A DNA stretch of 64,000 nucleotides from Macrobrachium rosenbergii. Its lineage: Eukaryota > Arthropoda > Malacostraca > Decapoda > Palaemonidae. The stretch spans positions 43,001,038 to 43,065,037 of the forward strand of contig NC_089741.1 in NCBI RefSeq assembly GCF_040412425.1, in the 5' to 3' direction. Below are positions 28,513 to 39,786 of this stretch, one piece after another. The stretch's first letter is position 1; every line of letters begins with the position of its first letter. Under the pieces are notes generated by a model. The model saw only the letters and a program-made list of their open reading frames with translations, searched no databases and was not told the DNA's origin. The position numbers and the translations under genes are program-made.

Positions 28513-30362
28513 TCAATATCTGTATTCCAGAGCAAATTTGACTGTTGTGAATGAATTTTCCATAGTAATCAGCTCAATGACTAATTCTATACCATTCACT
28601 TCATCTGAATTTAAATCATTATCTGCTAATTTTATGCCTTTACTCGTCAAGAACGCAGCTGACTTACTTAAACCTGGAGAATAAATTCTGGAATTAACTC
28701 TATCGAATGCAATGGCATTAATGACAGTACGAATCTTACCTAGTCTCACCACAACTCTTACTATATTACAATTAACTTCCATGGCATCACTGCCAAATGG
28801 TTTTACCTTTAAGGCTACTGTTGCTATGGACGGTAGGCTAAGCTTATGAGCTAATTCCTTTGCAATAAACGTTCTTTGTGCACCAGAATCAAAGAGTGCT
28901 CTCCCAAAGGAACGATATCCATTCCCTGACACAATTACATTAGCAGTAGGAAGAGCAGTCGAAACAGAACTCTTATTAGTCTGAGAATGATCAATACCCA
29001 AAGAAGCAGTCATAACTACTGGGGAATCACCTTTACTTACAGCACCTTTAGAATCATTATGAGATTTCCCAGAATTAACATTTGACTTACTAACATTAGT
29101 ACTATTTACACTCAACTTTGGTGGAGCAGGATTAACAGGGTTTTCTGTTTTCTTACAAATCATCGGGTAATGAGGCCCATCACATATATTACATTTCGGT
29201 TTGTTTCTACATTCAGAGAATAAATGACCTCCTTTGAGGCAAGCAAAGCACAATCTTAAATATTTAACTCTGTCCCTTCTACTATCAATGGTTTTGAAAG
29301 TCTTACAATCGCGAGAGGCATGGTTCGACGAGCAAAACACACAATTATGGTAAGAACTACTATTACTAGGCTTACTGTTACTTTGTTGTGCTCTCTGCAC
29401 GTTTTGCACATTTGAGGGAATCACTTTAGAATAGTTACCCTGATCACGTTTTCTCTTATTAGAATTCTCACCTTCGTAACAAAATTCCATTAATTCACAA
29501 ACATATTTCAAACCTGAGGAAATTTGCTTTAAATCAAGAGACATACTATTATGTTTATTAGCTATAGCCTTACGTGTTTCAGGTGATAATTTCTCGCATA
29601 TTATACTAGAGAAAATGGGGTTCATGGCCTCTACATCTAAATTCAATGTGTTCATTTGTAAGATAATCTTCTCATATTCCAATTTGAACGTGTTCAAATC
29701 CTCTATTGTATGACTGGGAGGGACTAAATGCGTTAACTTGGACATAAGTCTACGTTTCAATTTGTCCTTATTATCATACTTCTCCTTAAGGGTCTGAATA
29801 GCTACTGAATAATTGGCATTAGTGACAGGCAAACCTTCTATGGCTTTAAAGGCGTTATCCTTTAAACTAGCTCTGAGGGTAGAAAACTTAATCACATTGG
29901 AAATATCCATACGATCGTGAACTAAACTGTTAAATATATCCCAAAATGCAAGCCATTGTTCTTCCCCACCGCTAAATTCAGGTATCTTAATTGCTGGGAG
30001 TTTAGGGGGAGGGAGAGGGTTAATGGGAGCCGAAGGAGGAGGCAAAGCGGGCTGTTGATTTATATCTCCCGTGTCAATCTCGCTCATAGTTTTCTGTGCA
30101 GTAGCAATAGCTTTCCTTACACATCTAGTTATTGCTCTATAACTTCTACATAAACTATCATATTCACTATCCTGTGAAATAATCGTCACATTCTGTGACC
30201 AACTATCTTCAAAACGTCGTAGACCTCAATAAGACAACGTTCATACATTACAAGGGTCGATTTTGGTGTATCAGTATCACCAATGCAGTTATCTGTCTCA
30301 TCAAGCAAATCTTGTAAGGAAATAATTTCCCCTTTCAATAACTACCTAATCTTGGAATCCAT
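28513..30362 (-). pseudogene. Gag and aspartic protease of the BEL/Pao element
   Basis: The main frame (30,189-28,513, 558 codons) has a proline-rich start, then the DUF1759-type gag core (IPEFSGGEEQWLAFWDIFNS, LRASLKDNAF, KEKYDN). Three zinc knuckles follow at about residues 283-295 (CX2CX3HX4C), 314-327 (CX2CX4HX4C) and 333-345 (CX2CX3HX4C). Then comes a protease with ALFDSGAQRTFI, whose DSG is the active-site triplet. A likelier original start is the ATG at 30,362, because the frame from there reads on but contains an in-frame TAG at its seventh codon and a frame change at about 30,192. The frame ends shortly after protease through another frame change. Confidence 0.88.
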
Positions 30363-30506
30363 TTTCTTGTTAATGGATCAATAAGAAACTTGCTCAAATA
30401 TCAAAAATGTATGGCAAATTATCTAAACCTGATTGAAAATGTAACTAATCTTATTCATAGGACGAATAACATTCACTGAATGATAGACAATTTGACCACG
30501 TGCTCT

Positions 30507-30805
30507 TCATCACTTCACAAAATAAATCTGGTCACGAAAACCTAAGTTCAAAAATGGCTACGAAATTCAACAAGAATTTCTTCACAGAGTAATCACTAAA
30601 TACGAACAATAATGTTCCATAAACAATAGATTACTTGGCAAAACACTTCAAGTAATCATCACTTCACAAAATAAATCTGGTCACGAAAACCTAAGTTCAA
30701 AAATGGCTACGAAATTCAACAAGAATTTCTTTACAGAGTAATCACTAAATACGAACAATAATGTTCCATAAACAACAGATTACTTGGCAAAACACTCCAA
30801 GTAAT
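30507..30805 (-). repeat. 149-bp tandem duplication in the retrotransposon leader
   Basis: TCATCACTTCACAAAATAAA starts at 30,507 and 30,656. The two units run to about 30,655 and 30,805 with only a few differences. They lie between the primer-binding region and gag. Confidence 0.92.
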
Positions 30806-30942
30806 TCAATACCTTACCCTGCTCACCAAATAACTTTGGACACGTGCCAGCTACACTAGAATGACTTTATAGCCATCCATCACCAACGTGAACTTTATCG
30901 TAAATTATCTTTAACATCCAAAAAATCCTTTGTGAATCGTTA

Positions 30943-30968
30943 TGGCATCCGGTTCGTTCGAAGGACCA
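30943..30968 (-). other. Candidate primer-binding site
   Basis: On the minus strand TGGTCCTTCGAACGAACCGG starts at 30,968. TGG plus a complement to a tRNA 3' end, including a CGAAC-type stretch, is what a primer-binding site looks like. It starts 30 bases inside the 5' LTR end rather than directly next to it. I cannot name the tRNA. Confidence 0.5.
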
Positions 30969-30998
30969 AAGCAAAGTACTACTATAACTAGCAAAGAA

Positions 30999-32020
30999 TG
31001 TGGTGAAACTTTAAAGTTTTAGGCACACATTCGGTACGATTTCATTCAACCTTAAGCCCTCCTGCCTAGCTTTGAATGAGACCAAGTTACAGTGCTGAGG
31101 AGTTTACTAACTTACTTAAATGTACCATGAAGTCAAGAAACATTATATTCTTTCCAACAAAGTGCAGTTGAGAAACAATCAACTATATTTCCTGCACCAA
31201 TTCTTTTTGGGTGATGCCACACGGGTTCACAAATACGCATTTAAAAAGTTTAACACATATAATTAATATTTAAAGGACACAACAATCATCCAAGTTACAT
31301 TAAGAAGCAAGAAAAAACATTAACATATTACTGCAAAAATTGACAAAACGTTACGTTACTTCGATAGAGGAAAACATAAATGGCGAAAAAAAAGGAGATT
31401 TCAGAATATTCTTATGAAGAAATTACTGCAATCACGACGACAGTTCACGAGGTGATGGGGCTGGATTTTACGAGAATTTCTTCTACAACTTGCCTTTCTG
31501 GAGTTTGCTGCGAAACAGGCCGAGCTTCATGTTCTCACCCTGGAAGAAAACTCGGGAGCAGTACATTGGATAGCACAGTTGTCACATCTACAAAACTACA
31601 GGGTTACGTAACAAACCATCAACTAAAACACAAACATTAAGTTGTTTAATCGTAACCCAACATACAAAAAAAAAAGGGTTTCGTCCAGAAGGCAAGCTTA
31701 AACTACTGGCATGTGCCCTTACAACAAGGAAATAACATATACATTCTCCACAGGAAGAAGTTTGACAACACTGCAATCAGACGTCATTTAATTTTATAGA
31801 GATGGATAAAATTTGCGAAAAAGGTGTTTTACTACTTTAAATATTAATGTACTAATTTATACAAACTCATTGCTATAGTTAATATAATAAAAAAACTTCT
31901 TCTGTGGAGCAAAACAATCACATCAACGTATTTTTTCATAGAAACTGGGAAATACATCAAAATAAGTATTCAAGAAAACTAGGAAATTTTATTCAAGGGG
32001 AATAAATGGCAATTTTTGAC

Positions 32021-32021
<1 letters not shown>
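30999..32021 (-). repeat. 5' LTR of the BEL/Pao element
   Basis: 1,023 bp, collinear with 23,895-24,919. The one clear substitution is GAGTTTGCTG here against GAGTATGCTG in the other copy. The remaining differences are run lengths of A, T, C or G. It should contain the promoter, which I cannot locate by motif. Confidence 0.92.

Positions 32022-32094
<73 letters not shown>
32022..32094. repeat. (AAT)n microsatellite, target of the BEL/Pao insertion
   Basis: About 24 AAT triplets directly outside the 5' LTR. Six further triplets flank the other LTR (23,877-23,894), so one array was split by the insertion. Confidence 0.92.
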
Positions 32095-32307
32095 TAACGT
32101 AGAACTTCAGTTTGAGAACAAATTCAACCATTTTATGCTTGTAATCTGTTACAGAAGTAATTTTGAGCTCCTTTGTATATATCACATAACTATGGTGACA
32201 ATAGACATCAGTACGAATAAAATGCTAGTGTCACTGAAGTCATTAATTATATAGCATAAAGAAAAATTAGGAAACTTGCATTTTGATGAAGAATTACAAT
32301 AAAGTCC

Positions 32308-32743
32308 GGTCAATGTCCAGAACAACTCCGCGGTGAGATATAAGAAAATAGGTCACACTATAATTTTCACAATATAAAATAATAAAACTTTGTCTCTGAA
32401 CACTTTTTGAGGAGATTCACCATATCCGAGATATTAATGATTATCTAATCGGCATCCTCGAAATCTTACTGGAATTAGTTCGAAAATGAGGTTTTTTACT
32501 GTAATGTTTCTCAGAAAGAGTGTAATGTTTCTCAGAAAAACTAGTTCCCATCGAATGATTTTCGATTTTTGACTTATAAGGTTAGACAATACCTGTCCCC
32601 AACCCCTCCATAGCTAATATGGCGAAATTGTGGGTGTTTCCTCATTATAAAAAGTGGCCTAAAACGCTTTAAATATGAAAAATATTACATTTTACTTTTA
32701 ATTTTGGTACTTTATGCATGCGGAGTTGTTCTGGACATTCACC
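32308..32743. mobile_element. 436-bp non-autonomous DNA transposon with 24-bp TIRs and 8-bp target duplication
   Basis: The left end GGTCAATGTCCAGAACAACT and the reverse complement of the right end, GGTGAATGTCCAGAACAACT, agree at 23 of 24 positions (32,308-32,331 and 32,720-32,743). TAAAGTCC occurs immediately outside both ends (32,300-32,307 and 32,744-32,751). An 8-bp duplication fits hAT, P or Merlin elements. The GG start fits Merlin better than hAT (usually CA), but this is inference. Inside there is no transposase, only a 22-bp tandem (TGTAATGTTTCTCAGAAAGA type) near 32,500. Confidence 0.85.
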
Positions 32744-32751
32744 TAAAGTCC

Positions 32752-34204
32752 CTTTCAACAGGCATTGGATATTATGATAAAAAAAGAATAGAAAATAAAA
32801 ATAAAAAACATTAAAAACCACCTTAGTTACGTTACGTAAGCGCAATGCCCCTGTCAGTGAACGCTCGGTGGATAAGCATTGAAATGTTTACAAAATAGGG
32901 GTGACTATGGTAAACTGGGATATGTTGTGATGGTTTTTTTCGGACGTAAAGTACTTTCATAAAATATAAGCTGACGTTATATATATAGAGGTTTCTTAAT
33001 AATCAACATGCAGGTCTGTATTTCCAAATGCTCTATAGGGTCTTAAAATGTTTTTGAAGATAAGAAAACCTGAGATTTTAGTGTACTTTTGTTATCCCAG
33101 GCTAATGGAGATGTAGGTTAAGCACCGGCTGGCTTAAAGTCACTGAGCTTATATAATAACCCTGTTTCACCTGCCGAATGATTTTCATTATGGTTCTTAT
33201 GATGACGTATTTAGATGGTCTACGCTAGATATAAGCTGGTTGGAGTTGTTAATATTGTCAAGTTTAGCTTAGGCTAGCCAAGAAATGTTACTGTTACTTG
33301 TAGAACTTGGTAGGTGTATGTTAGGCAACATCTTGCCTTCGGCGAGTTAACATAAAAGCACTTGTTGAGGCTTCATTGAGCATATAGACTTTTGTAGTAT
33401 ATGTGGCCAAGAATTAGTTTTAATGAGATATGGCAGTAGTTGGGCTAACCTAATTTAGGCATGCCATAGGCAAGATTATATTGCAAGTATGTTGCATGGT
33501 ACAGCTTCATCAGGTTAAGGTAAGCAAGGAAACTCTGCAAATAGCACATAACCACAAGGAATTCTGGGTAGCGAAAGGCAATTTCTCACCTTGGATCCCA
33601 CCTTAATTTACGTAACCTCACATACAGTAGTGTGGGTTTCTACATTTGATTAATTATAGTGCTTTATATATTTGGTATGTTTGTATTGTTATTTATAGTT
33701 ATTTGCTATTTGCAGTTGCATATGGTCATTCCTTCATTTTTTCTCTTTCTGTGTCCTCTGAAACGTAATGTTCTAACTTTACTTTCCTGATTATTCTAGC
33801 CTAAAAGTTTCCAATAAAAGTAGGTTACGGTTTAAGCAGGTCCAGCCTAACATTAAAGTATTCATGAAATAAATGGTGATGATTATATAAGAGGTGTGTA
33901 GTGGGAAATGAGAAATTGATAGGCCAGGCTGTTGTGTTCTGTATTCAGTGACTGTTTTTGCTGGGTATAAACAATGAGTGGAATGAAACTAAAAAGTTTG
34001 AAAATAAAAATAATGCTTTTATAACAAAAGTAGAAGGAATCCACAGTAATATAGGTATTAATGTTGTAAGTAAATATACAGAAGTTTTAAATATTTAATC
34101 AAGCTTCTTTTCTTGTATTCATCTTCTATCTTCAGCAAAATTTGTTTACTTAGCTGTTGATGACTGAAAATCGTTTGAATCACCTGGAAAACTAGCAAAG
34201 CACT
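32752..34204. other. No exon recognised; upstream region of TACO1
   Basis: Microsatellites disappear here and the sequence looks unique. A 5' untranslated exon and promoter of TACO1 may lie in this stretch, because the first coding exon starts behind a splice acceptor. I could not identify them. Confidence 0.45.
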
Positions 34205-34440
34205 TTAAAAGACCTCATAGATTGAGGTGCTTTGAGCTTGTGATGAGAAGGAAAGAACACCAGGTAATGAGAAATTAGTAGGTACGGCAGTAGCAGGATG
34301 AAGACTAGTGGGAAGGCCCAGAAAAATATGGAGAAAGGCAAAAGAGGTAGACATAGATTTGAAGGTAATTCAGGTAGGATGTGCACAGACAAAAGAAAGT
34401 GAAGATTTTAAAATTTAGATTTTAAATCTCACTCCATGAA
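34205..34440 (+). mobile_element. Relic of a non-LTR retroelement ORF C-terminus
   Basis: Plus-strand frames around 34,215-34,400 contain RLRCFELVMRRKEHQV and, after frame changes and stops, remnants similar to GRPRKTWR (here GKAQKNMEKGKR). RLRW.GHV.RR.E......GRPRK.W is a very common C-terminal signature of invertebrate non-LTR elements. The fragment is heavily decayed. Confidence 0.5.
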
Positions 34441-34792
34441 AGGAAAATCTGATGCAAAAACATTGAAGAGAATGGTGAGGATCTTATGTAATTGAGGTAA
34501 AATTATAACCCCAGGACATCTGTACCGAATAAAAGTCTGGATACCTAGTTCTTTGTGTCATGTTCAATTTAGTTAATTAAACTCAATTAAAGCAGCAATG
34601 TTTATGTTACAGATGAGCAAATATTGATTGTCCTCTCAACAGTAATCAGAATAGCATATATAGAAAATATAAAGTGTTGAATTTACAACTCACTGCTTCA
34701 ATAATTTCAGTAGCAAATTTGATTCTAACTTACATACAGGATATATTGTCTGTATAATGATTTACTTCAGTTTGAAATAAATTTATTTGCAG

Positions 34793-37700
34793 GCCTTCAA
34801 GCTCCCCTCAGTTGGCTTCCAAATGAAATACTTATATGGAAATAGATTGCTTTTTGATACTCTCCTAGCAAGTTCTTGCTCTCATGTCATAAGGGGTATG
34901 GCTGGACATTCAAAATGGTCTAACATTAGGCACGTTAAAGCTGCCAATGATGCACAGAAAATGAAAATGTTCACAAAGTTTTCGCGAATGATGAAAATTG
35001 CAATAAAAGGTAAGTGTGGCATTATATTTTTTACTTGTCTGTAAGGAAAATCAGTGCTCCAGTGAAAACACATTCATAATAATGAAATTCATTTTAATTT
35101 TACACTTTCAAAGATCTTTACTAGCTAAAATTCCAAGGATAAACTTACTGAATTTGTTACAAGGATACTTTTATGGATTGTCTCTTTACATATCTGATAC
35201 CCTCAGACTTACTTAAACTTGATGCATTGCTATGATTTGCTTTCAGAGGGTGGTAGCGCCGACCCAAAACTGAATTCAAAGTTAGGAAAAGTAGTTGAAC
35301 TTGCCAAGAGTAGTAATATGCCGATGGCCTCAATTGAAAATGTCCTCAAATCATCTCAAGTAAGTTTTCACTAATTATTACAAAATACAGTATGATAATT
35401 TTTTCTGTTAGAAATAGGATTTATTTTAGTAGAAATGCTTTTTTTCTAAATAATGCCACCAATTCATGGCATATGATGCCATTATTGCCTGTGTTAACTG
35501 GAAATACATCCAGAGACAGAATGGGTGTACTTTAGTCATTCTACTTCTTTCATCTCCACAAAACCCATAAACATTATGGTGGTACAGTTCAGGACATCAG
35601 TGATTTATTTTATCTAGTTCAATGGCTCATTTTGGATGAGTCAGGACACCAGGGTTCACCATGAACAGTAATTATAAGCCTTTTTTTTATGTAACTCCAA
35701 AAGAACTGGCTTCATTGTCCACCTAAAATAATCAAGAATTGCTTTAGGGGAAAGTTTGCTGGTTCTTTATCACTGCTTTGCTGTTCCTCCTCGCCTACAA
35801 AAAACCTTCTCTTGTGCAACACCTACCTGAGGAAAACCTCAGCATCCAGTTATTGAAAATAACTAAAGTTTCCTTCTGTCACAAATGTTCTAAAAGAAGC
35901 ACTGTAAAACAAAATATTTATTAATTTCAGATGCCAGTAGAGCTAGCATTGTAAATTATACTGTGTGCAATATGCATGCAACTGTGGTAGTGAATACACT
36001 AGACTGTTCAGGACGTGCAGTCATTTAGACACTCAGCCACTTGTTGACAAAGTAACCTTATTGTACAGCAGGAGCTGTATGTAAGTGCATTCTTGTGAAA
36101 AGGACACTTTTTAAATTCAAGTACATTGCTTAGTATTTTTTTGAAATTGTAACTTTGTTTATAAATTTCAGAAATCACAGGACAATGCAAAATCTTACAT
36201 GCTGGAGTACAGAGGTCCTGGTGGAGTTTTTCTGTTGGCAGAAGTACTTACAGACAACTTGACTCGGTCCAAGCAACTAATATTGTCAGCTACAAAGAAG
36301 TTGAAGTAAGTTGGTGGTGCTACTTAAATCTTAGGGCCTTGTTTTGTATAGAGCAGGAAAATCTTGATTTTTGGGTCATAATTCAACACCAGCTGTTGCT
36401 GGGAGAAACATTTATATCACCACTATATACCCGTAGTTGTTTAATGAGACTGCTGAGTCGCATTCGTAGACTGAAAGGGCTTGTCAGTTGGTTTCATTGT
36501 TAAATGACAAGGTAAAATTGGGACAAAGTAAAGTTGAAGGAGCTGGACAGCTAGGTGGGAAGAGGCCAAAAAGAATGATGAAAAGTAAAAGGCAGAAAAC
36601 CATGCTGCTTGGGCTGAATTGATGCTACAGAGAATCTTGAGAACTCTACAGTAGACTGTTCGAGGTGCACTGTAGGTAGTTAACCCCCCCTCCATACACA
36701 CACACACAGGTACAGTAGTGCTGAGGTGCAACTATTATATCCCATATTTAGGTTTTCATTTGAGGTACATCATTTTGAAAATATGCAAGGATACAAATGG
36801 ATAATTTGTCGTAGAGAAAGTTGTGTGATGATTTGGTGTTTTAAAACAGCCCTGTCTTTGTATGTTATCCTGATTCACATAGTATTTCATCATATTGTTC
36901 TTCTTTATCATGCTTTGTTGTGCCCTTTATTGAAGGACTTTGAATGAAAATTAGTACTTTTAATAAGTAAATTATGTATAACCTCAAGTTATGCTGATTT
37001 GAAACCTACACACTTTGTAAAAATAGGCTTTATTGAGGATTTCATTGCTGTTTAAGGGTATTTTACAATTAGCTAGTTGTTTGGTGCCCTGTCACAAAAA
37101 GCTCATGTTTTTGTAAATTATGTATTTTAGCTTGTTAGCAATCTAGATGGCTTAATGGCAAATCATTCGAGTCTGTTTTGTCATCCCAGTTGTTTTATAT
37201 TTGTCTCATGTATGATATAAAGAAATTAACATCATTGGCTAGTAGGAAAGTTGTGGATATGGAATCATTAGAAATAACTCACAGACTCTGAAAGTACATT
37301 GATTTGAGACCAGTTTTTTTTTCACCAGATATGTAAGACCTTTTTGTAATTATTTAAAGCAGTCAACGTTTTTTTGTCAAATGCAGTAATATAGAAAAGC
37401 CTCTTGCCACTAGTTTTTTTTCTTCTCTAGTTTTCATCTGGTTGTGTATGACAAAAATTTTTAATCAAAAACATTGATAGCAGACCTAGTTTTAGTTAAT
37501 TATCTGCATTTTTTTAATCACTTAACATAACATATATCACAAGTTAACTATTATATGCTAGATGTTACTCTCTTTATTCTCTTTTTGTTATAAGCAAGTT
37601 CATGTAGTTTTTTGTAGTTATGCTTATGGATATCTGATGATAAAAGCAGCCTTGTTGTATGTCCAAGAACCCTCGTATCAAGTTACAAAACCATATCTCC

Positions 37701-39748
37701 CAAACTTTCAGGGCTGAAAGTCTGTGGTAATTTTATATAATAAAAATGTGCTTTTCTCTTTTTCCATTAGCATTCAGGAGCTTAAAAGTGGTGGAGCACG
37801 TTGTTTGTTTGATGAGAAAGGCGTCATAATTTCAACTTGTAAAGGTGTGTCATTTGAGCAAGCAATGGATCATGCCATCGAAGTAGGAGCCGAGGACGTA
37901 GCTGAGGAAGAAGGAAATTTTGTGGTATGTATATGTAAAATAAAACTCATTTGATGTTAGTGTCATTTTTGATTTTCTAATTTTTATGATTGACATTAAC
38001 TTCTTGGAATACTTCCTTTTGTTTATTGATTAATGAGGTCGATATTCAAGCTTTCTTTTAATGAGACAGAAAGCAGAAGGTTGAAGCATCACTCAGGTGA
38101 TTTTCCTGTCTCGTTCTGTTCAGTAACCTACTGAGGTTTTTTAAAAAACTTTTATTTAGGAAGGACTTTTAGATTTGAATCCCTCAATTAAAAGACTATT
38201 CCATGGATACCAAATGTAGATTTTTTTCTGTAAATTATCACAAAAAACAGATTTTATATTTTGAATGAGTGCCATTTCACTTTGTTTGACATGTTTTTAT
38301 GTAAGTTGACAAAACTAAGGAATCAGCATCACCTGACAAGGAAACATAATTGTCCACATTTGATCAATGAACAACCCAAAATTTGTCACATTAAAAAAAA
38401 AAAATACCGATAGAAGCTTAAAATCAGCTTTGCTAGATATCTAGAAAAGTCCAGATTTCTCCAGATATTTTAGTACTTTTCCAAATTTCCAGATTTTTGT
38501 GAGGCCAGAGAGAAATTTGGTTTCTCGTTCAAAAATTATCTCCCATCAAAGAAACTTAAAGTTATTAATGGATTGCAATAATGAAAGTTGAGTTCTTAAT
38601 TCTTGTTTCAATTAGTTTTAACTATTTCTAGAATCGATGCATTTCAAATCTAAATTGTAATTTTACAATGATTTGTTGCCTTTGATGAAAACATGTCCAT
38701 ATTTTCAATTTTTCACATTTACATAAAGTTACATGATGGTTTGATAAATTGTTCAAATAAATAACAGCTGACATAATGCTTTTTCATTTTTGCTAGAATA
38801 GAAATATCCACATTTCCAGAGTTTTCCAGATTTTTCTTACCCTTCATTCTTCCTATAAATTCATACTAAGGTGATTAGGTAAGCAGCTTACACTGCCACA
38901 TGGGACTTACGGTGACAAGGTAAGCAGCTTACACTGCCACCTGGGACTTACGGTGATAATGTAAGCAGATTACACTGCCACCTGGGACTTATGGTGATAA
39001 GGTAAGCAGCTTACACTGCCACCTGGGACTTACAGTGATAAGGTAAGCAGCTTACACTGCCACCTGGGACTTACAGCTACACAGGTTTTCTTCACCCATT
39101 ACCTGAAGGACCCCTTTTTGATCTCTGTACATAAAACCTGAAAACAGTCTCAGCATATCAGTATTATTGCCATCATTGTACACACATGGCTCACTATATG
39201 TATTTCTTAAGGTTCTCTGCATCATCCCTGCAGTTCCCCCCTGGCTACAACCCCTTTCATTCCTTTTGCTGTACATCCACTCGTATTCTCTTTCTTCCTT
39301 CTTACTTTCCACCCTCTCCCAACAATTGTTTCATAGTGTTGCTCCTTTAAAATCTTTTTATTCTCAGTTTCCTTTCAGCAATGTGTGACCTCGGTCCCTG
39401 TACTTGTCTTTTGGCTTAAATTTTATATTCCATTCCATTCCATAAAACCCAGTTCCATTAATTTGTTTGACTAGCACAGTATATCATATTGGAGCTATGG
39501 TATAATTTAACAGGTGCCTAAGTTGAATTTTTGTTTTTTGTTTTTTTCAGTTTACTACCTCCCCCGAAGACTTTTTCCAAGTTAAACAAGCTTTAGAAGG
39601 GATTAACTTCGCTGTTAAATCTGCAGATATACAGTTCATAGCCACTAATCCAGCGACAGTATCAGATCAAGATTTAGAGAAGTTAAGCACAGTCTTAGAA
39701 AAGATGGAGAATTTAGATGATGTGATGAAAGTTCATGTAAATCTGTAG
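34793..39748 (+). CDS. TACO1: Translational activator of cytochrome c oxidase 1 (YebC/TACO1 family)
   Basis: Mitochondrial matrix protein that in animals promotes translation of the COX1 mRNA. Coding exons are 34,823-35,009 (exon opens at 34,793 after TTTGCAG), 35,247-35,359, 36,172-36,305, 37,771-37,924 and 39,551-39,748. All junctions have GT/AG and keep one frame, giving 261 residues. The first 25 or so residues ([11 protein letters not shown]...) are hydrophobic and basic, fitting a mitochondrial presequence. From about residue 27, [20 protein letters not shown] and [13 protein letters not shown] are the YebC signature, followed by [18 protein letters not shown] and [18 protein letters not shown]. 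The C-terminal part ([16 protein letters not shown], then [15 protein letters not shown]) matches the last YebC domain. It is slightly shorter than human TACO1 (about 297). ATG 34,823 is the first start in the exon. Upstream untranslated exons were not found. Identity is secure. Confidence 0.93.
36475..36715 (-). mobile_element. Old SINE-like family A copy in TACO1 intron 3
   Basis: The blocks AGCTAGGTGGGAAGAGGCC, CTACAGAGAATCTTGAGAAC, CTACAGTAGACTGTTCGAGG and TGCACTGTAGGTAGTTAACC follow the order seen at 2,255-2,540 but are much diverged. Confidence 0.45.
38878..39079. repeat. 41-bp tandem repeat, five units, in TACO1 intron 4
   Basis: GGTAAGCAGCTTACACTGCC starts at 38,878, 38,919, 38,960 (TGTAAGCAGATTAC variant), 39,001 and 39,042, an exact 41-bp period with few substitutions. 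Each unit begins with AAGGTAAGC, which resembles a 5' splice site, and all but the third carry the palindrome GTAAGCAGCTTAC. Confidence 0.95.
39190..39445 (+). mobile_element. SINE-like family A, copy 3, in TACO1 intron 4
   Basis: CTTAAGGTTCTCTGCATC, CTACAACCCCTTTCATTCCT, TTACTTTCCACCCTCTCCCA and CCTTTCAGCAATGTGTGACC precede TTTTGGCTTAAATTTTATAT and ATTCC pentamers, the family A order. It begins about 100 bp after the 41-bp tandem repeat and ends about 105 bp before the last coding exon. Confidence 0.7.
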
Positions 39749-39780
39749 TGTTATTTTAAATACTGTACTATGTTTGTTAG

Positions 39781-39786
39781 AATAAA
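39781..39786 (+). terminator. TACO1 polyadenylation signal
   Basis: AATAAA 33 bases after the TAG stop, followed by a T-rich stretch. This would give a very short 3' UTR. Confidence 0.75.

Larger units (their letters stand above)
23895..32021 (-). mobile_element. BEL/Pao LTR retrotransposon, 8.1 kb, complete but frame-broken
   Basis: Two direct LTRs (23,895-24,919 and 30,999-32,021) start TG and end CA and enclose gag, protease, reverse transcriptase/RNase H and integrase on the minus strand. The pol order (protease before RT, integrase last), the gag type and the C-terminal domain after integrase are those of BEL/Pao elements, not Ty3/gypsy or Ty1/copia. Flanks on both sides read ATAAT, compatible with a 5-bp target duplication, but the insertion lies in an (AAT)n array, so the match is not independent proof. 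The LTRs differ by about one substitution and six or seven one- or two-base length differences in homopolymers, implying a recent insertion. No envelope-like frame is present. Confidence 0.93.

Noticed and set aside
30943..30968. Possible tRNA gene fragment
   Set aside because: Only a 3'-end-like piece is present, placed between the 5' LTR and gag of the retrotransposon. It is better explained as a primer-binding site.
38878..39079. Possible CRISPR-like repeats of 41 bp
   Set aside because: The whole 41-bp unit repeats head to tail and there is no spacer.
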